Shown in pieces: positions 18,655 through 28,077 of a DNA stretch of 64,000 nucleotides. The stretch is from positions 1 to 64,000 of the forward strand of contig RPRQ01000015.1 in the NCBI GenBank assembly GCA_003818205.1, in the 5' to 3' direction. Position numbers and translations under genes: made by a program. Source of the stretch: Bacteroidales bacterium. Lineage in GTDB: Bacteria; Bacteroidota; Bacteroidia; Bacteroidales; Tenuifilaceae. Position 1 is the stretch's first letter, and each line of letters begins with the position of its first letter. The notes below the pieces were generated by a model, which had not been told where the DNA came from, did no database searches, and saw nothing but the letters and a program-made list of their open reading frames with translations.

Positions 18655-19239
18655 TTATTTCCCGATTAAGAACTCTTCAACACTAACAACCTTTGCATAA
18701 GCTTTTAGGGTTGAAAGAGTCGAAAGATGAACCATTTTAGCAGGCACTATCTCATCACCCCACTTCAAATCCTTTGTGGCGCAGGCATCATGAATCAATG
18801 TAATTTTATATCCAAGGTCATACCCTGCCCTTACTGCACCCTCAACGCACATATGGGTTTGCATTCCACAAACTACTAGATTCTTAACACCAATACTATT
18901 TAGGAACTCGTCCAGGTCAGTTCCGTTAAAGGAGCTAACTTCCTTCTTCGTTATTATCTTTTCCCCTTCAATTGGGGTAACTGTTTTTTGAATATCCGAC
19001 TGAGTTTTTGATTCGTGCTTAACATGTATAACAGTCATTCCTTTTTCCCTAAAGTAAGCCAACAGTAATGCGGCCTTATCCGCAGCAACTTGAGGGTTTA
19101 CAAGTTCCGATTTACCTCCTGGGAAGTAAAAGTCCTGAACATCGATTATCAGCAATGCTGTTTTTATGCTATCGCTTTTCTGAGAATATAAATTACTAGC
19201 CATTATAGTAATTATTAAAAAAGTGAACAATCTTTTCAT
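18655..19239 (-). CDS. secreted isochorismatase-family cysteine hydrolase
   Basis: A 194-residue protein with a signal peptide (residues 1-19, ending YSQ). The catalytic triad of the cysteine hydrolase family is visible: D33 (LIIDVQDFY), a Lys near 98-99 and C131 (GMQTHMC). Related proteins hydrolyse isochorismate, nicotinamide or small amides. Export to the periplasm is unusual for the family. It is convergent with the sigma-54 regulator, 9 bases apart. Confidence 0.85.
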   Translation of the reverse strand: MKRLFTFLIITIMASNLYSQKSDSIKTALLIIDVQDFYFPGGKSELVNPQVAADKAALLLAYFREKGMTVIHVKHESKTQSDIQKTVTPIEGEKIITKKEVSSFNGTDLDEFLNSIGVKNLVVCGMQTHMCVEGAVRAGYDLGYKITLIHDACATKDLKWGDEIVPAKMVHLSTLSTLKAYAKVVSVEEFLIGK

Positions 19240-19306
19240 ACTTATACTTTTTAAGTGATATTAAACTAATTCTAGAGTTTTAGGTTGATGCCTATAGAAA
19301 AAACAA

Positions 19307-19328
19307 AGGTAACCAAAAATGGTTACCT
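19307..19328 (-). terminator. rho-independent terminator, minus strand
   Basis: AGGTAACC, a short loop and GGTTACCT, followed on the minus strand by TTGTTTTTTC. It lies just downstream of the small minus-strand reading frame 19355-19588 and supports that frame being transcribed. Confidence 0.7.
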
Positions 19329-19354
19329 CGTTATTGGATATTGGGTTGTATGGG

Positions 19355-19588
19355 TTAACTTTTGAAGAAAAAACTCGCCTTAGTTCTTCGGAGCGTCTCC
19401 TCGGATTGCTCTTCGAGTAATTTAATATCAACCTGACGAACAAACATGTCGTAAAACGACAGAAACTCTTGATTCGGCTTCGCAGGCTCCTCAAGGTTAA
19501 AGAAAATCACCTCCCTATAAAAAAAATAGGGATTGTGCATCATATATCTGCTACAAACACGATCTACAAGATTTTTTGTACTTCGCAT
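19355..19588 (-). CDS. small hypothetical protein
   Basis: 77 residues from the ATG at 19588 (85 if a TTG at 19612 is used). It contains an aromatic stretch (HNPYFFYREVIFFNLEEP) and a charged C-terminal half; there is no signal peptide and no known motif. It is supported by a terminator 27 bases downstream on the same strand, a protein-like composition, and a position between two monocistronic units. No family was recognised; the function is unknown. Confidence 0.5.
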   Translation of the reverse strand: MRSTKNLVDRVCSRYMMHNPYFFYREVIFFNLEEPAKPNQEFLSFYDMFVRQVDIKLLEEQSEETLRRTKASFFFKS

Positions 19589-19703
19589 AAAGGGTTTGTT
19601 TTCGAATATCAAATTAGGGAATTTCTGACGTCAAAACAATTTTTTTTCAGCTGATTTGCATCAATAAAAAAGATGATTGACGATTCTATTGAAGTAAAAT
19701 AAT

Positions 19704-19729
19704 AAAACCCCAACAATTGTTGGGGTTTT
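19704..19729 (-). terminator. terminator of tRNA-His
   Basis: AAAACCCCAACAATTG continues into its complement, forming a near-perfect palindrome followed by TTTTATTATT on the minus strand, two bases after the tRNA 3' end. Confidence 0.85.
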
Positions 19730-19730
19730 G

Positions 19731-19805
19731 GGTGGAGAATGGGGCTCGAACCCACGACCCTCAGAACCACAATCTGATGCTCTAACCAGCTGAGCTACCC
19801 CCACC
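19731..19805 (-). tRNA. tRNA-His (GTG anticodon)
   Basis: The minus strand reads a full cloverleaf. The acceptor has an extra G-1 paired to C73 as in tRNA-His; the D arm is GCTC..GAGC; the anticodon stem TCAGA/TCTGA carries loop TTGTGGT with anticodon GTG; the T arm has the TTCGAGC loop. The 3' CCA is not encoded. It has its own promoter and terminator. Confidence 0.96.
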
Positions 19806-19817
19806 GTTTAGCGGCTG

Positions 19818-19850
19818 CAAAGATAATAAATTATAAATGTATTTATCAAA
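19818..19850 (-). promoter_or_regulatory. Bacteroidota-type promoter of tRNA-His
   Basis: On the minus strand TTTG (19850-19847) is followed after 21 bases by TATCTTTG (19825-19818), matching the Bacteroidota sigma-70 consensus TTTG-N19-21-TAnnTTTG. It lies about 12 bases before the tRNA 5' end. Confidence 0.75.
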
Positions 19851-20224
19851 CAAGCACATAAAAATTTTCTGCATTACAATCATTGTTGACCCGCCCGCAT
19901 TTAAAAATGACCCCTTCTATATTTCTCTGGCTGCCCAACTTCTTGAAGTTGGAAAACTATTAATCTTGTATGATGCTAACGTTTAATCTATTTATTGGTA
20001 TCGGGGTCAAATCGGCTGACAGAGGATGTTTAAAAGTCCTTTGTGGAACTCCGTGTAATTTTTAAAATATTGTTACACATAGAATCACGGAGAAGTCACA
20101 GAGATGCACAGAGAGAAAAGAGAAGAGTTGTTTTTAGACTTTTGAGACACCCTTTAATCTAATCATCAGCCGTTTCGAACCATGACCCTATTTTTTTTGC
20201 AACAAAACTAGGACTTCAACAATG
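19851..20224. other. intergenic region with repeat remnants
   Basis: About 370 bases without a gene. It holds a decayed CACGGAG-type repeat at about 20040-20125 (GGAACTCCGTGTAA .. ATCACGGAGAAGTCACAGAG) and nothing else recognisable. Confidence 0.5.
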
Positions 20225-20255
20225 TTTCATTTATACCCTGATTTGAATATCTTTG
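20225..20255 (+). promoter_or_regulatory. candidate promoter of flippase gene
   Basis: TTTC (one mismatch to TTTG) at 20225-20228, 19 bases, then TATCTTTG at 20248-20255, which is 20 bases before the ATG. Confidence 0.5.
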
Positions 20256-20274
20256 TTTATTTACAAACGAGCCA

Positions 20275-21579
20275 ATGAAATTTCAGCTATCCAATACACT
20301 TAGTTTACAGATTTTTCAAATAATAAGAGTAAGTAGTTTATTCTTAATAAGCATTTTACTCGTAAAAGCATCTGTACCAGTTAAAGAAATTGGGTTTTAT
20401 GAGATTACCCTATTTCTATCAAATATCTTAACTTTTTTCTGGATTACTGGTTTGATTCAAGCGTTCCTCCCAATGTATCAGCCTAACTCTAATGAATACG
20501 TAAAGAGTTCCGATCTTTTCAATGTTTTCTTGGTTATTTGTTGTTTTAGTATCCTATTCGGAGTTTTTGGATTATTACTAAAAACAACAATACAAAAAAT
20601 TGAAGGAGTAAGCGATTTACCTTTTTATCCCTTGGTAATGCTCTATACATCAATAAGCTCCCCAACCTCTCTTATTGAGTATATCTACTTGCTTAAAAAC
20701 AAGCCTAATAATATGGTTTACTATGGAGTAATTTCATATTTTTCTCAAATATTGTTGGTAGTTCTCCCATTATTATTGGGTTTAGGCATAAAAGCATCAA
20801 TATATGGGTTGATAGTAATATCTGCAATCAGGTTTATTTGGCTTACTATTCTAGTATTAAAAAATTCAAGCCATGACATTCAATCTGATTTTATCAAACG
20901 CTATCTTGCAATTGGCACTCCGCTAGCTCTTAAATATCTTATAAGCAGTTCCGGAGCTTTTATTGATGGCCTTATTGTTAGCTCAAAATATAATGCTGCA
21001 ACCTTTGCCGTATTTCGCTATGGCGCAAGAGAACTTCCTTTTGTAAATATCCTATCAAACAGTTTAAGCAATTCAATGCTCCCTAACTTCTCTGACAAAA
21101 CAAAGATTCATGATACACTTAAACAAATAAGGGTTAAGTCATACAATATGATGCTGTGGTTATTCCCATTTACAATTCTCTTAATATTTGTTTGCAAACC
21201 AATATACCCATGGGTTTTCGACAGTAACTTTTCTAGTAGTGCTAATATATTTTTGATATACCTATTGCTTATCATTAGCAGGTTAGTTTTCCCTCAAACC
21301 ATAATATTAGGTTTCGGAAAAACAGGAATGGTTCTTGCCGCCTCTGTTATTGAATTACTTCTCAACGTTAGTCTTAGCTTAATTTTACTGAATCGGATTG
21401 GGCTTGAGGGCGTTGCATTAGCTACGGTTTTGGTATTTCTTATCGAAAAGATAATACTCATATTTTATTCATATAAGAAGTTTCAAATCAAACCCTCAGA
21501 ATATATACCTTTAAAGGCATACTTTACGTTCTCTGCCATTACAATATTATCATATTTAATTGCGCGTTTTATGTTATAA
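20275..21579 (+). CDS. polysaccharide flippase-like membrane protein
   Basis: A 434-residue protein with about 12 to 14 hydrophobic segments over its whole length. It resembles the MATE/MVF-type oligosaccharide flippase family (Wzx-like), which moves lipid-linked sugars across the inner membrane. No glycosyltransferases or other surface polysaccharide genes are adjacent, so the substrate is not indicated. Assignment rests on topology and general family resemblance. Confidence 0.7.
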   Translation: MKFQLSNTLSLQIFQIIRVSSLFLISILLVKASVPVKEIGFYEITLFLSNILTFFWITGLIQAFLPMYQPNSNEYVKSSDLFNVFLVICCFSILFGVFGLLLKTTIQKIEGVSDLPFYPLVMLYTSISSPTSLIEYIYLLKNKPNNMVYYGVISYFSQILLVVLPLLLGLGIKASIYGLIVISAIRFIWLTILVLKNSSHDIQSDFIKRYLAIGTPLALKYLISSSGAFIDGLIVSSKYNAATFAVFRYGARELPFVNILSNSLSNSMLPNFSDKTKIHDTLKQIRVKSYNMMLWLFPFTILLIFVCKPIYPWVFDSNFSSSANIFLIYLLLIISRLVFPQTIILGFGKTGMVLAASVIELLLNVSLSLILLNRIGLEGVALATVLVFLIEKIILIFYSYKKFQIKPSEYIPLKAYFTFSAITILSYLIARFML

Positions 21580-21633
21580 CTCTTATTGCTTTTAGTCCTT
21601 TTTTGTTTTACGTTTGCAATAAATTGTTTCAAG

Positions 21634-22296
21634 ATGCTGAATGAAGATAGGGTAAAAGAGATTACGATCTTAATAAAACAGCGCATGAATGGTGTGGTTG
21701 TTGATTCGATGCAGGAATCGGGCATTATATACAAGGTTAACTATGGTGTTACCATTCCCGAACTTCAGCAGATAGCCCAACCATACAAGGGCGATCACGA
21801 CCTTGCCATACAGCTCTTCGAGCAGGATATAAGGGAGTGCAAGCTAATTGCCTCGATGATTGACGACCCCAGTAAAGTAACAGGTGCTCAAATTGACGAT
21901 TGGTGCGAGGATTTTAACAACCACGAGATAGTTGAGCAGGTTTGCAATAATCTTCTTTGGAAATCCGATTTCGCCTTACCTCGTAGTTACGAGTGGTGTC
22001 TTGAAGAGGATGAACTATTAAAAAAAGCTGGATTACTCATTGTTGGTCATAGAGCATCGGACAATACAGTAAAAGATTCGGTATTCGAGCCATATATCGG
22101 GATAGTCGAAAATCTTGCCGAAACGGAGGATGAGCTGGTAAGCAATGCGGCCATCTACGCCCTCCGCCAAATCGCTAAACGAAGTGAATCGCTTAACAGC
22201 AAAGTTTCACAAGCAGCCGAAAGGATGACGGAATCCGACTTCGGCATTGCCAACTGGATTGGGAATCAGCTGCTCTTTGAACTCACTGAAGAGTAA
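21634..22296 (+). CDS. AlkD-like DNA alkylation repair / HEAT-repeat protein
   Basis: About 220 residues from the ATG at 21634; an upstream TTG would add an unlikely hydrophobic leader. All-helical, with the DDWCEDFNNHEIVEQVC segment that resembles the conserved W..D..D core of the AlkD family (Pfam DNA_alkylation). A role in alkylated-base recognition is possible. The family has many uncharacterised members, so the function is only suggested. Confidence 0.65.
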   Translation: MLNEDRVKEITILIKQRMNGVVVDSMQESGIIYKVNYGVTIPELQQIAQPYKGDHDLAIQLFEQDIRECKLIASMIDDPSKVTGAQIDDWCEDFNNHEIVEQVCNNLLWKSDFALPRSYEWCLEEDELLKKAGLLIVGHRASDNTVKDSVFEPYIGIVENLAETEDELVSNAAIYALRQIAKRSESLNSKVSQAAERMTESDFGIANWIGNQLLFELTEE

Positions 22297-22377
22297 TTGT
22301 GCCTCTTTGTCAGCACAGCCGAAAAGGCATAAATATTGATTCGCACTAAAACAGTAAAAAACTAAATCAAACATTAT

Positions 22378-23160
22378 ATGGACTTCTTTAAATCGTCAAA
22401 CCCTGCTTTCTCCGATAAAATCTTTTCAAAAGCAGGTGCATACGCTTCCGATGAGACAATGACTGTTCAGGGAACAGCCAATAAGGCGTTGCTAATGCTA
22501 CTTCTAGTTGTTCTTGGGGCAGCATTTACATGGAAAGCATTCTTTGATAGCATCCCTGCCGATGCTACCTCTGGATTTTCGCTCCCCACCTCGGTTATAG
22601 TTTGGATGGCGGTTGGTGGAATTGGTGGATTTATTACATCACTGGTTATCATCTTTGCTCCAAAAACATCGCCTATAGCAGCCCCTATTTACGCAGTCCT
22701 TGAAGGATTATTCCTAGGTGGTATTTCAGCCTTCTTTGCTGCGCAATATACCGGAAACATTATAATCCAAGCCGTTGGTTTAACCTTTATCACATTCTTT
22801 TTAATGCTTACCGCCTACCGTTCAGGATGGATTAAGGTAACCGAAAAATTCAGAACCATTATTCTTGTTGCCACGGGTGCTATCGCCCTGATGTATTTCC
22901 TATCATTCATACTTGGATTTTTTGGCGTAAATGTTGGATTCATCCATAGCAATGGACCTATTGGCATTGGAATTAGCGTAGTGATTATTGCTGTTGCTGC
23001 CTTAAACCTACTCCTCGATTTCGATTTTATTGAGAGGGCATCAAGCCAAGGCGCACCAAAGTACATGGAGTGGTTTGGCGCATTCGGATTAATGGTAACC
23101 TTAATTTGGCTATACATTGAATTCTTGCGACTTCTCTCAAAACTCAATAGCCGTAACTAA
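22378..23160 (+). CDS. Bax inhibitor-1 / YccA-family membrane protein
   Basis: A 260-residue protein with seven hydrophobic segments and the C-terminal YMEWFGAFGLMVTLIWLYIE stretch typical of the bacterial BI-1/YccA (UPF0005) family. It is an inner membrane protein; related proteins form pH-sensitive Ca2+ leaks or interact with FtsH. An ftsH gene is in this window but 29 kb away. Confidence 0.88.
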   Translation: MDFFKSSNPAFSDKIFSKAGAYASDETMTVQGTANKALLMLLLVVLGAAFTWKAFFDSIPADATSGFSLPTSVIVWMAVGGIGGFITSLVIIFAPKTSPIAAPIYAVLEGLFLGGISAFFAAQYTGNIIIQAVGLTFITFFLMLTAYRSGWIKVTEKFRTIILVATGAIALMYFLSFILGFFGVNVGFIHSNGPIGIGISVVIIAVAALNLLLDFDFIERASSQGAPKYMEWFGAFGLMVTLIWLYIEFLRLLSKLNSRN

Positions 23161-23215
23161 TCGAAAGAATTTATATTACAATCATCAGCTGGGAGAAAAA
23201 TTTTCGGGTGTTGGA

Positions 23216-23246
23216 TTTGTTATTTTAATATTAGTTAATAACTTTG
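23216..23246 (+). promoter_or_regulatory. Bacteroidota-type promoter of rpmE2
   Basis: TTTG at 23216-23219, exactly 19 bases, then TAACTTTG at 23239-23246. This is a full match to the Bacteroidota consensus, 45 bases before the rpmE2 ATG. Confidence 0.8.
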
Positions 23247-23291
23247 CAGCCCGATATTCGGAATTTACAGTAAGATAAACATATACAAACA

Positions 23292-23555
23292 ATGAAAAAG
23301 GGAATACATCCGGAAAATTACCGACTGGTGGCATTCAAGGACATGTCTAATGATAATGTTTTTCTCACCAAGTCAACCGTTGCTACTAAGGAAACCATCA
23401 CCTTCGAAGGCGTTGAATATCCTGTGGTTAAAGTGGAAATTTCGAACACTTCGCATCCTTACTATACCGGTAAGATGAAACTTGTTGACACCGCTGGTCG
23501 CGTTGATAAGTTCATGAACCGTTACAAGGATCATATGGATAAGAAGAAAAAGTAG
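23292..23555 (+). CDS. rpmE2: 50S ribosomal protein L31, type B
   Basis: An 87-residue protein starting [19 protein letters not shown], with SHPYYTGK and DKFMNRYK. The zinc-binding Cys of the C+ form are absent, so this is the type B (zinc-independent) L31. It has its own promoter and terminator. Confidence 0.96.
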   Translation: MKKGIHPENYRLVAFKDMSNDNVFLTKSTVATKETITFEGVEYPVVKVEISNTSHPYYTGKMKLVDTAGRVDKFMNRYKDHMDKKKK

Positions 23556-23586
23556 GTCATTAACGTATCCTATTTTTTTAAGATAT

Positions 23587-23614
23587 AAAAAGCTCCATTC
23601 TTTGGAGCTTTTTT
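23587..23614 (+). terminator. rho-independent terminator after rpmE2
   Basis: AAAAGCTCC, a short loop and GGAGCTTTTTT, 32 bases after the stop. Confidence 0.85.
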
Positions 23615-23691
23615 ATTTATATCTTTACCTCACTATTGGGTAATCGACATACCATAATTGTACATTTATTGCGATAAAACATACTGAAATC

Positions 23692-24888
23692 ATGCAAAAA
23701 CACTACATACTATTTGATGATTCAAGAAGGCTAAACCTACTCCCCTTTACATTCACCAGACCTGTTGCCGAAATTCGCATAGGCATTCTTACCATGAAAG
23801 AAAAATGGGAGATGGTACTTGGGGCAAACTGCTCATACCTTACGGCTGACTATCTACGTGAAAAGTATCAACCTGCCCATGGAGATAAAGAATCGTACCT
23901 AATCAATGGAGGGGTTATCCCCGACCAAAATCTTTTAGCCTTAATCCTCAACCTTAAATGCGGACAAGCAATTACCTTCAACGATACAATTATTGCAGCA
24001 CTTATACCATCTACACCTACCCCCTCATACATTCCTGAGATCAGCCACTTCAAAGATTTAATAAAACTCAACGAAACCCCTCTCAGCATCACCAACCTCT
24101 GGGATATCTTCACACAAAATCGCAGAGCCCTTGAGCAGGATTTCGAGCTAATTACAAAGGGAAGACAATCGGAACCCATATCAAGCACGAACAGAGCATT
24201 AAATTCCGATAGAATTTTTATTGAAAAGGGGACAACAGTTGAATGTTCCATTCTCAGCGCCAATAATGGACCTATTTACATCGGAGCAGGTGCTGAGATT
24301 ATGGAAGGAGCCATTGTACGAGGTCCATTCGCCTTATGCAAAGGCGCAACGCTGAAAATGGGGGCAAAAATTTATGGTCCAACTACCATTGGGCCCTACT
24401 CAAAGGTTGGTGGCGAGGTTAACAACTGTGTCATCTTCGGCAACTCGAATAAGGCTCACGATGGCTTCCTGGGGAACTCGGTACTTGGTGAGTGGTGCAA
24501 TATTGGAGCCGACTCGAACAACTCCAACCTGAAAAATAATTACGCCAACGTAAAACTGTGGAGCTACATTGAAAAGAGTTTTATTGATACAGGACTTCAG
24601 TTCTGCGGGCTAATGATGGGAGACCATTCCAAGTGCGGTATCAACACCATGTTCAATACAGGAACTGTTATTGGCGTGAATGCAAATATTTTCGGTAGTG
24701 GGTTTCCAAGGAATTTCATACCAAGTTTTTCCTGGGGTGGTGCTCAAGGATTTACCGAATACTCAACTGAAAAAGCAATAGAAACAGCCAAATTAGTTTA
24801 TGAACGAAGAGGATTAACATTTAATGAGATAGAGAAAAACATTCTTCAGCATGTTTTTGAAATAACCGCTGAGTTCAGAAGTTATTGA
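23692..24888 (+). CDS. GlmU-like sugar-phosphate nucleotidyltransferase/acyltransferase
   Basis: A 398-residue protein of the Bacteroidota GlmU-family type. The N-terminal part begins HYILFDDSRRLNLLPFTFTRPVAEIRIG. The C-terminal part (from about 180) is a left-handed beta helix with hexapeptide repeats (IYIGAGAEIMEGAIVRG). It probably makes or modifies nucleotide-activated sugars; whether it replaces classical GlmU is not clear from sequence. It stands alone between rpmE2 and lon. Confidence 0.8.
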   Translation: MQKHYILFDDSRRLNLLPFTFTRPVAEIRIGILTMKEKWEMVLGANCSYLTADYLREKYQPAHGDKESYLINGGVIPDQNLLALILNLKCGQAITFNDTIIAALIPSTPTPSYIPEISHFKDLIKLNETPLSITNLWDIFTQNRRALEQDFELITKGRQSEPISSTNRALNSDRIFIEKGTTVECSILSANNGPIYIGAGAEIMEGAIVRGPFALCKGATLKMGAKIYGPTTIGPYSKVGGEVNNCVIFGNSNKAHDGFLGNSVLGEWCNIGADSNNSNLKNNYANVKLWSYIEKSFIDTGLQFCGLMMGDHSKCGINTMFNTGTVIGVNANIFGSGFPRNFIPSFSWGGAQGFTEYSTEKAIETAKLVYERRGLTFNEIEKNILQHVFEITAEFRSY

Positions 24889-25028
24889 ACAGCCTATAAT
24901 ACTAGCATGAATAGCTATCAACAATCGACCAAATATTATTGGCACTAACCTTGCACAACCTAGAATCCTATTGAAGGAATACGCAAATATGACATGTTGT
25001 CATTTTGCTTAGAAGGAGAATTTAAAAA

Positions 25029-27485
25029 ATGAGCAGAAAATTTGACATTAGAATTGGCAACCCCATATCAATCGATTCGATGGATCAGGACACAGAGTTT
25101 ATCCCCATAATTTCCGATGAAAGCGACCCAATTATCAAGGATGAAGATATACCCAGTGTAATACCAATACTAGCACTCCGAAACACCGTGCTATTCCCCG
25201 GTGTAGTTATTCCCATTACCGTAGGACGCTCCAAGTCAGTTAGCCTAATACGTGAGCTGAATACCAAACGAAAGATACTAGGCGCTATTTCGCAAATCGA
25301 CTCAAAAATTGAAGAGCCCGAAACCAAAGACCTTTTCAAGGTTGGGACCATTGCCCAAGTGCTAAAAGTATTTGAAATGCCCGATGGCAGCACTTCTGTT
25401 ATTCTTCAAGGTATCCGTCGGTTTGAGGTAGAGGAATTCGCAGGCGAAGATCCATTCTTCACAGCAAAAATAAACCTTTTAAAGGATATTTACCCTCACG
25501 AGGACGATAGGGAGTTCAAGGCAATCGTTGGTTCAATCAGAGATTTATCACTGAAAGTTATCGAGCTATCGCCGAATATCCCCAACGAGGCCTCATTCGC
25601 CATAAAAAATATTGAGAGCAACCATTTCCTTGTAAACTTCATCTGCTCAAACGCAGATATTCAGAATACCGAAAAACAGGGGTTGCTCGAAAAAAATGTG
25701 CTTAAAGAAAGGGGAGTTCAGCTCCTTCAATACTTATCGCGTGAGGTGCAGCTGCTAGAGCTGAAAAACGATATCCAAACCAAGGTTAAGCAGGATTTAG
25801 ATCAGCAGCAACGGGAGTACTTTCTGCATCAGCAGATGAAAACCATTCAGAATGAGCTTGGAGGAAACCCCACCGAGAAGGAGATTGAGGAGTTAAAGAA
25901 GCTGGCAACCCAAAAAAAATGGGGGAAGGAGGTTGACGAGCTCTTCGTAAAGGAGCTGGAGAAACTCCACCGAATGAACCCGATGGCAGGTGAGTACTCA
26001 GTTCAGCTCAACTACGTTCAGCTGCTACTCGACCTCCCATGGAACGAATACACCACCGATAACTTCGACCTAAAACGGGCAAAAACTGTGCTCGACGAGG
26101 ATCATTTCGGTCTCGAACAGGTAAAAGAACGAATCCTTGAGCATTTAGCCGTGCTTAAGCTGAAAGGCGATATGAAAGCACCTATTATCTGCCTATACGG
26201 CCCTCCTGGGGTTGGGAAAACATCACTGGGGAAATCGATTGCCCGTGCGCTCGATAGAAAGTACGCACGCATATCGCTTGGTGGCTTACACGACGAGGCT
26301 GAAATCCGAGGGCATCGAAAAACCTACATCGGAGCGATGCCCGGTAGGATTATCCAAAACCTCAAACGGGTTAAATCATCAAACCCAGTATTCATCCTTG
26401 ATGAAGTAGATAAAGTTGGCAAGGATTTCCACGGTGATCCCGCTTCAGCTCTTCTGGAAGTGCTAGACCCTGAGCAAAACAACGCTTTTCACGACAACTA
26501 CCTGGAGGTTGAGTACGACCTTTCAAGAATTCTATTCATAACCACCGCAAACAATATTTCAACCATCAACGCCGCACTTCGCGACAGAATGGAGTTGATT
26601 GATGTGAGCGGTTATATCATGGAGGAAAAGGTTGAGATTGCCAAACGACATCTTATTCCCAATCAGCTGACCGAGCATGGGTTAACCAATGAAAACGTTG
26701 CGTTCTCGAATAAGGTTATTGAGACTATAATCCAAAACTACACCCGCGAGAGCGGCGTTCGGAACCTCAATCAAAAGATAGCTAAAGTTGTTAGGCAGGT
26801 AGCCAAAAAGATAGCATTCGAGGAGAAGTTTAGCAAAACGCTAACCGTTAAGGAGGTACAATCAATCCTTGGAATCCCTCGATATGTCAAGGATATCTAT
26901 CAGGGAAACGATTTAGCCGGGGTTGTAACGGGATTAGCATGGACCGATACAGGTGGCGAGATACTATTCATCGAAACGAGCCTAAGCCACGGCAAGGGCA
27001 ATCTTACCATAACCGGAAATCTCGGGGATGTGATGAAAGAATCTACGGTAATTGCCTTGGAATACATCAAGTCGCATTCCGATTCCCTGAATATAAAACC
27101 CGAAGTATTCGAAAAATGGAATGTTCACCTCCATGTTCCCGAAGGAGCAATTCCCAAGGATGGCCCATCGGCAGGGATAACCATGGCCACATCAATGGCA
27201 TCGGCATTCACGCAACGTAAGGTTCGTAAAGGAGTAGCCATGACCGGCGAGATTACGCTTAGAGGGAAAGTGCTCCCAGTTGGAGGGATTAAGGAGAAGA
27301 TTCTTGCCGCAAAACGCGCAAATATCTCAGAGATAATCCTATCAGAGGAGAATCAGAAGGATATCTCAGAGATAAAAGATATCTACATTAAGGGGCTTAA
27401 ATTCATCTACGTTGAGAATATCATGGATGTGTTTGAGTATGCGCTGCTCGACGAGAAAGCGGATAACCCGCTTAAAATTGAGTAG
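25029..27485 (+). CDS. lon: Lon endopeptidase (ATP-dependent)
   Basis: An 818-residue complete LonA: N-terminal substrate-binding domain (about 40-240), AAA+ domain with Walker [12 protein letters not shown] near residue 391, Walker [10 protein letters not shown], and a C-terminal serine protease domain with S714 in PKDGPSAGI and the catalytic Lys in GGIKEK (755 or 757). It degrades misfolded and regulatory proteins in the cytoplasm. Monocistronic. Confidence 0.97.
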   Translation: MSRKFDIRIGNPISIDSMDQDTEFIPIISDESDPIIKDEDIPSVIPILALRNTVLFPGVVIPITVGRSKSVSLIRELNTKRKILGAISQIDSKIEEPETKDLFKVGTIAQVLKVFEMPDGSTSVILQGIRRFEVEEFAGEDPFFTAKINLLKDIYPHEDDREFKAIVGSIRDLSLKVIELSPNIPNEASFAIKNIESNHFLVNFICSNADIQNTEKQGLLEKNVLKERGVQLLQYLSREVQLLELKNDIQTKVKQDLDQQQREYFLHQQMKTIQNELGGNPTEKEIEELKKLATQKKWGKEVDELFVKELEKLHRMNPMAGEYSVQLNYVQLLLDLPWNEYTTDNFDLKRAKTVLDEDHFGLEQVKERILEHLAVLKLKGDMKAPIICLYGPPGVGKTSLGKSIARALDRKYARISLGGLHDEAEIRGHRKTYIGAMPGRIIQNLKRVKSSNPVFILDEVDKVGKDFHGDPASALLEVLDPEQNNAFHDNYLEVEYDLSRILFITTANNISTINAALRDRMELIDVSGYIMEEKVEIAKRHLIPNQLTEHGLTNENVAFSNKVIETIIQNYTRESGVRNLNQKIAKVVRQVAKKIAFEEKFSKTLTVKEVQSILGIPRYVKDIYQGNDLAGVVTGLAWTDTGGEILFIETSLSHGKGNLTITGNLGDVMKESTVIALEYIKSHSDSLNIKPEVFEKWNVHLHVPEGAIPKDGPSAGITMATSMASAFTQRKVRKGVAMTGEITLRGKVLPVGGIKEKILAAKRANISEIILSEENQKDISEIKDIYIKGLKFIYVENIMDVFEYALLDEKADNPLKIE

Positions 27486-27560
27486 CAAAGGTTAAGGTTT
27501 TAAGAACTGCATACAGTCCATTCGCTATAAAAGATTAACTTTCGGTCAAATTTCATATAA

Positions 27561-28037
27561 ATGGAAAAGGTAGCAGTTTTCCCTGGGTCGTTTGACCCAT
27601 TCACAGTGGGGCATGAGTCGATAGCCCTTAGGGGGTTAACCATTTTCGATAAAATAATCGTTGCTGTTGGGTTTAACGCCAACAAGAAATCGTACTTCTC
27701 CCTTGAACAACGACTAGCCATTATTCGAAAAGTTTTCGAGAATGAACCGCGAATAGAGGTAATCAGCTACGAAGGGCTAACGGTTGAACTCTGCAAAAAG
27801 ATTAAGGTAAATAACATCCTCCGAGGCTTACGTACATCAGCCGATTTTGAATTTGAACGAGCTGTCGGTCAGGTAAACAAAGCAATGCTACACGAGGTAG
27901 AATCGGTTTTCCTCCTCACCACCCCCGAGCACTCATCGGTAAACTCAACCGTTATAAGGGATATACTGTTACACAATGGCGATCCTTCGCAATTTCTTCC
28001 CAGGTCGATTAACATAAAAGAGTTTTTACCTCGTTAA
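27561..28037 (+). CDS. coaD: phosphopantetheine adenylyltransferase
   Basis: A 158-residue protein with the nucleotidyltransferase motif PGSFDPFTVGHESI (TxGH) and the later SSVNSTVIRD segment. It makes dephospho-CoA from 4'-phosphopantetheine and ATP. The length is normal for CoaD. Confidence 0.95.
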   Translation: MEKVAVFPGSFDPFTVGHESIALRGLTIFDKIIVAVGFNANKKSYFSLEQRLAIIRKVFENEPRIEVISYEGLTVELCKKIKVNNILRGLRTSADFEFERAVGQVNKAMLHEVESVFLLTTPEHSSVNSTVIRDILLHNGDPSQFLPRSINIKEFLPR

Positions 28038-28077
28038 AAGCAATGAGAATCTTAAAAAGAAATACTAAAATCCCCCG

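Noticed and set aside
23588-23691. Second promoter (TATCTTTA) for the GlmU-like gene
   Set aside because: Last base deviates and no TTTG at the right distance was found.
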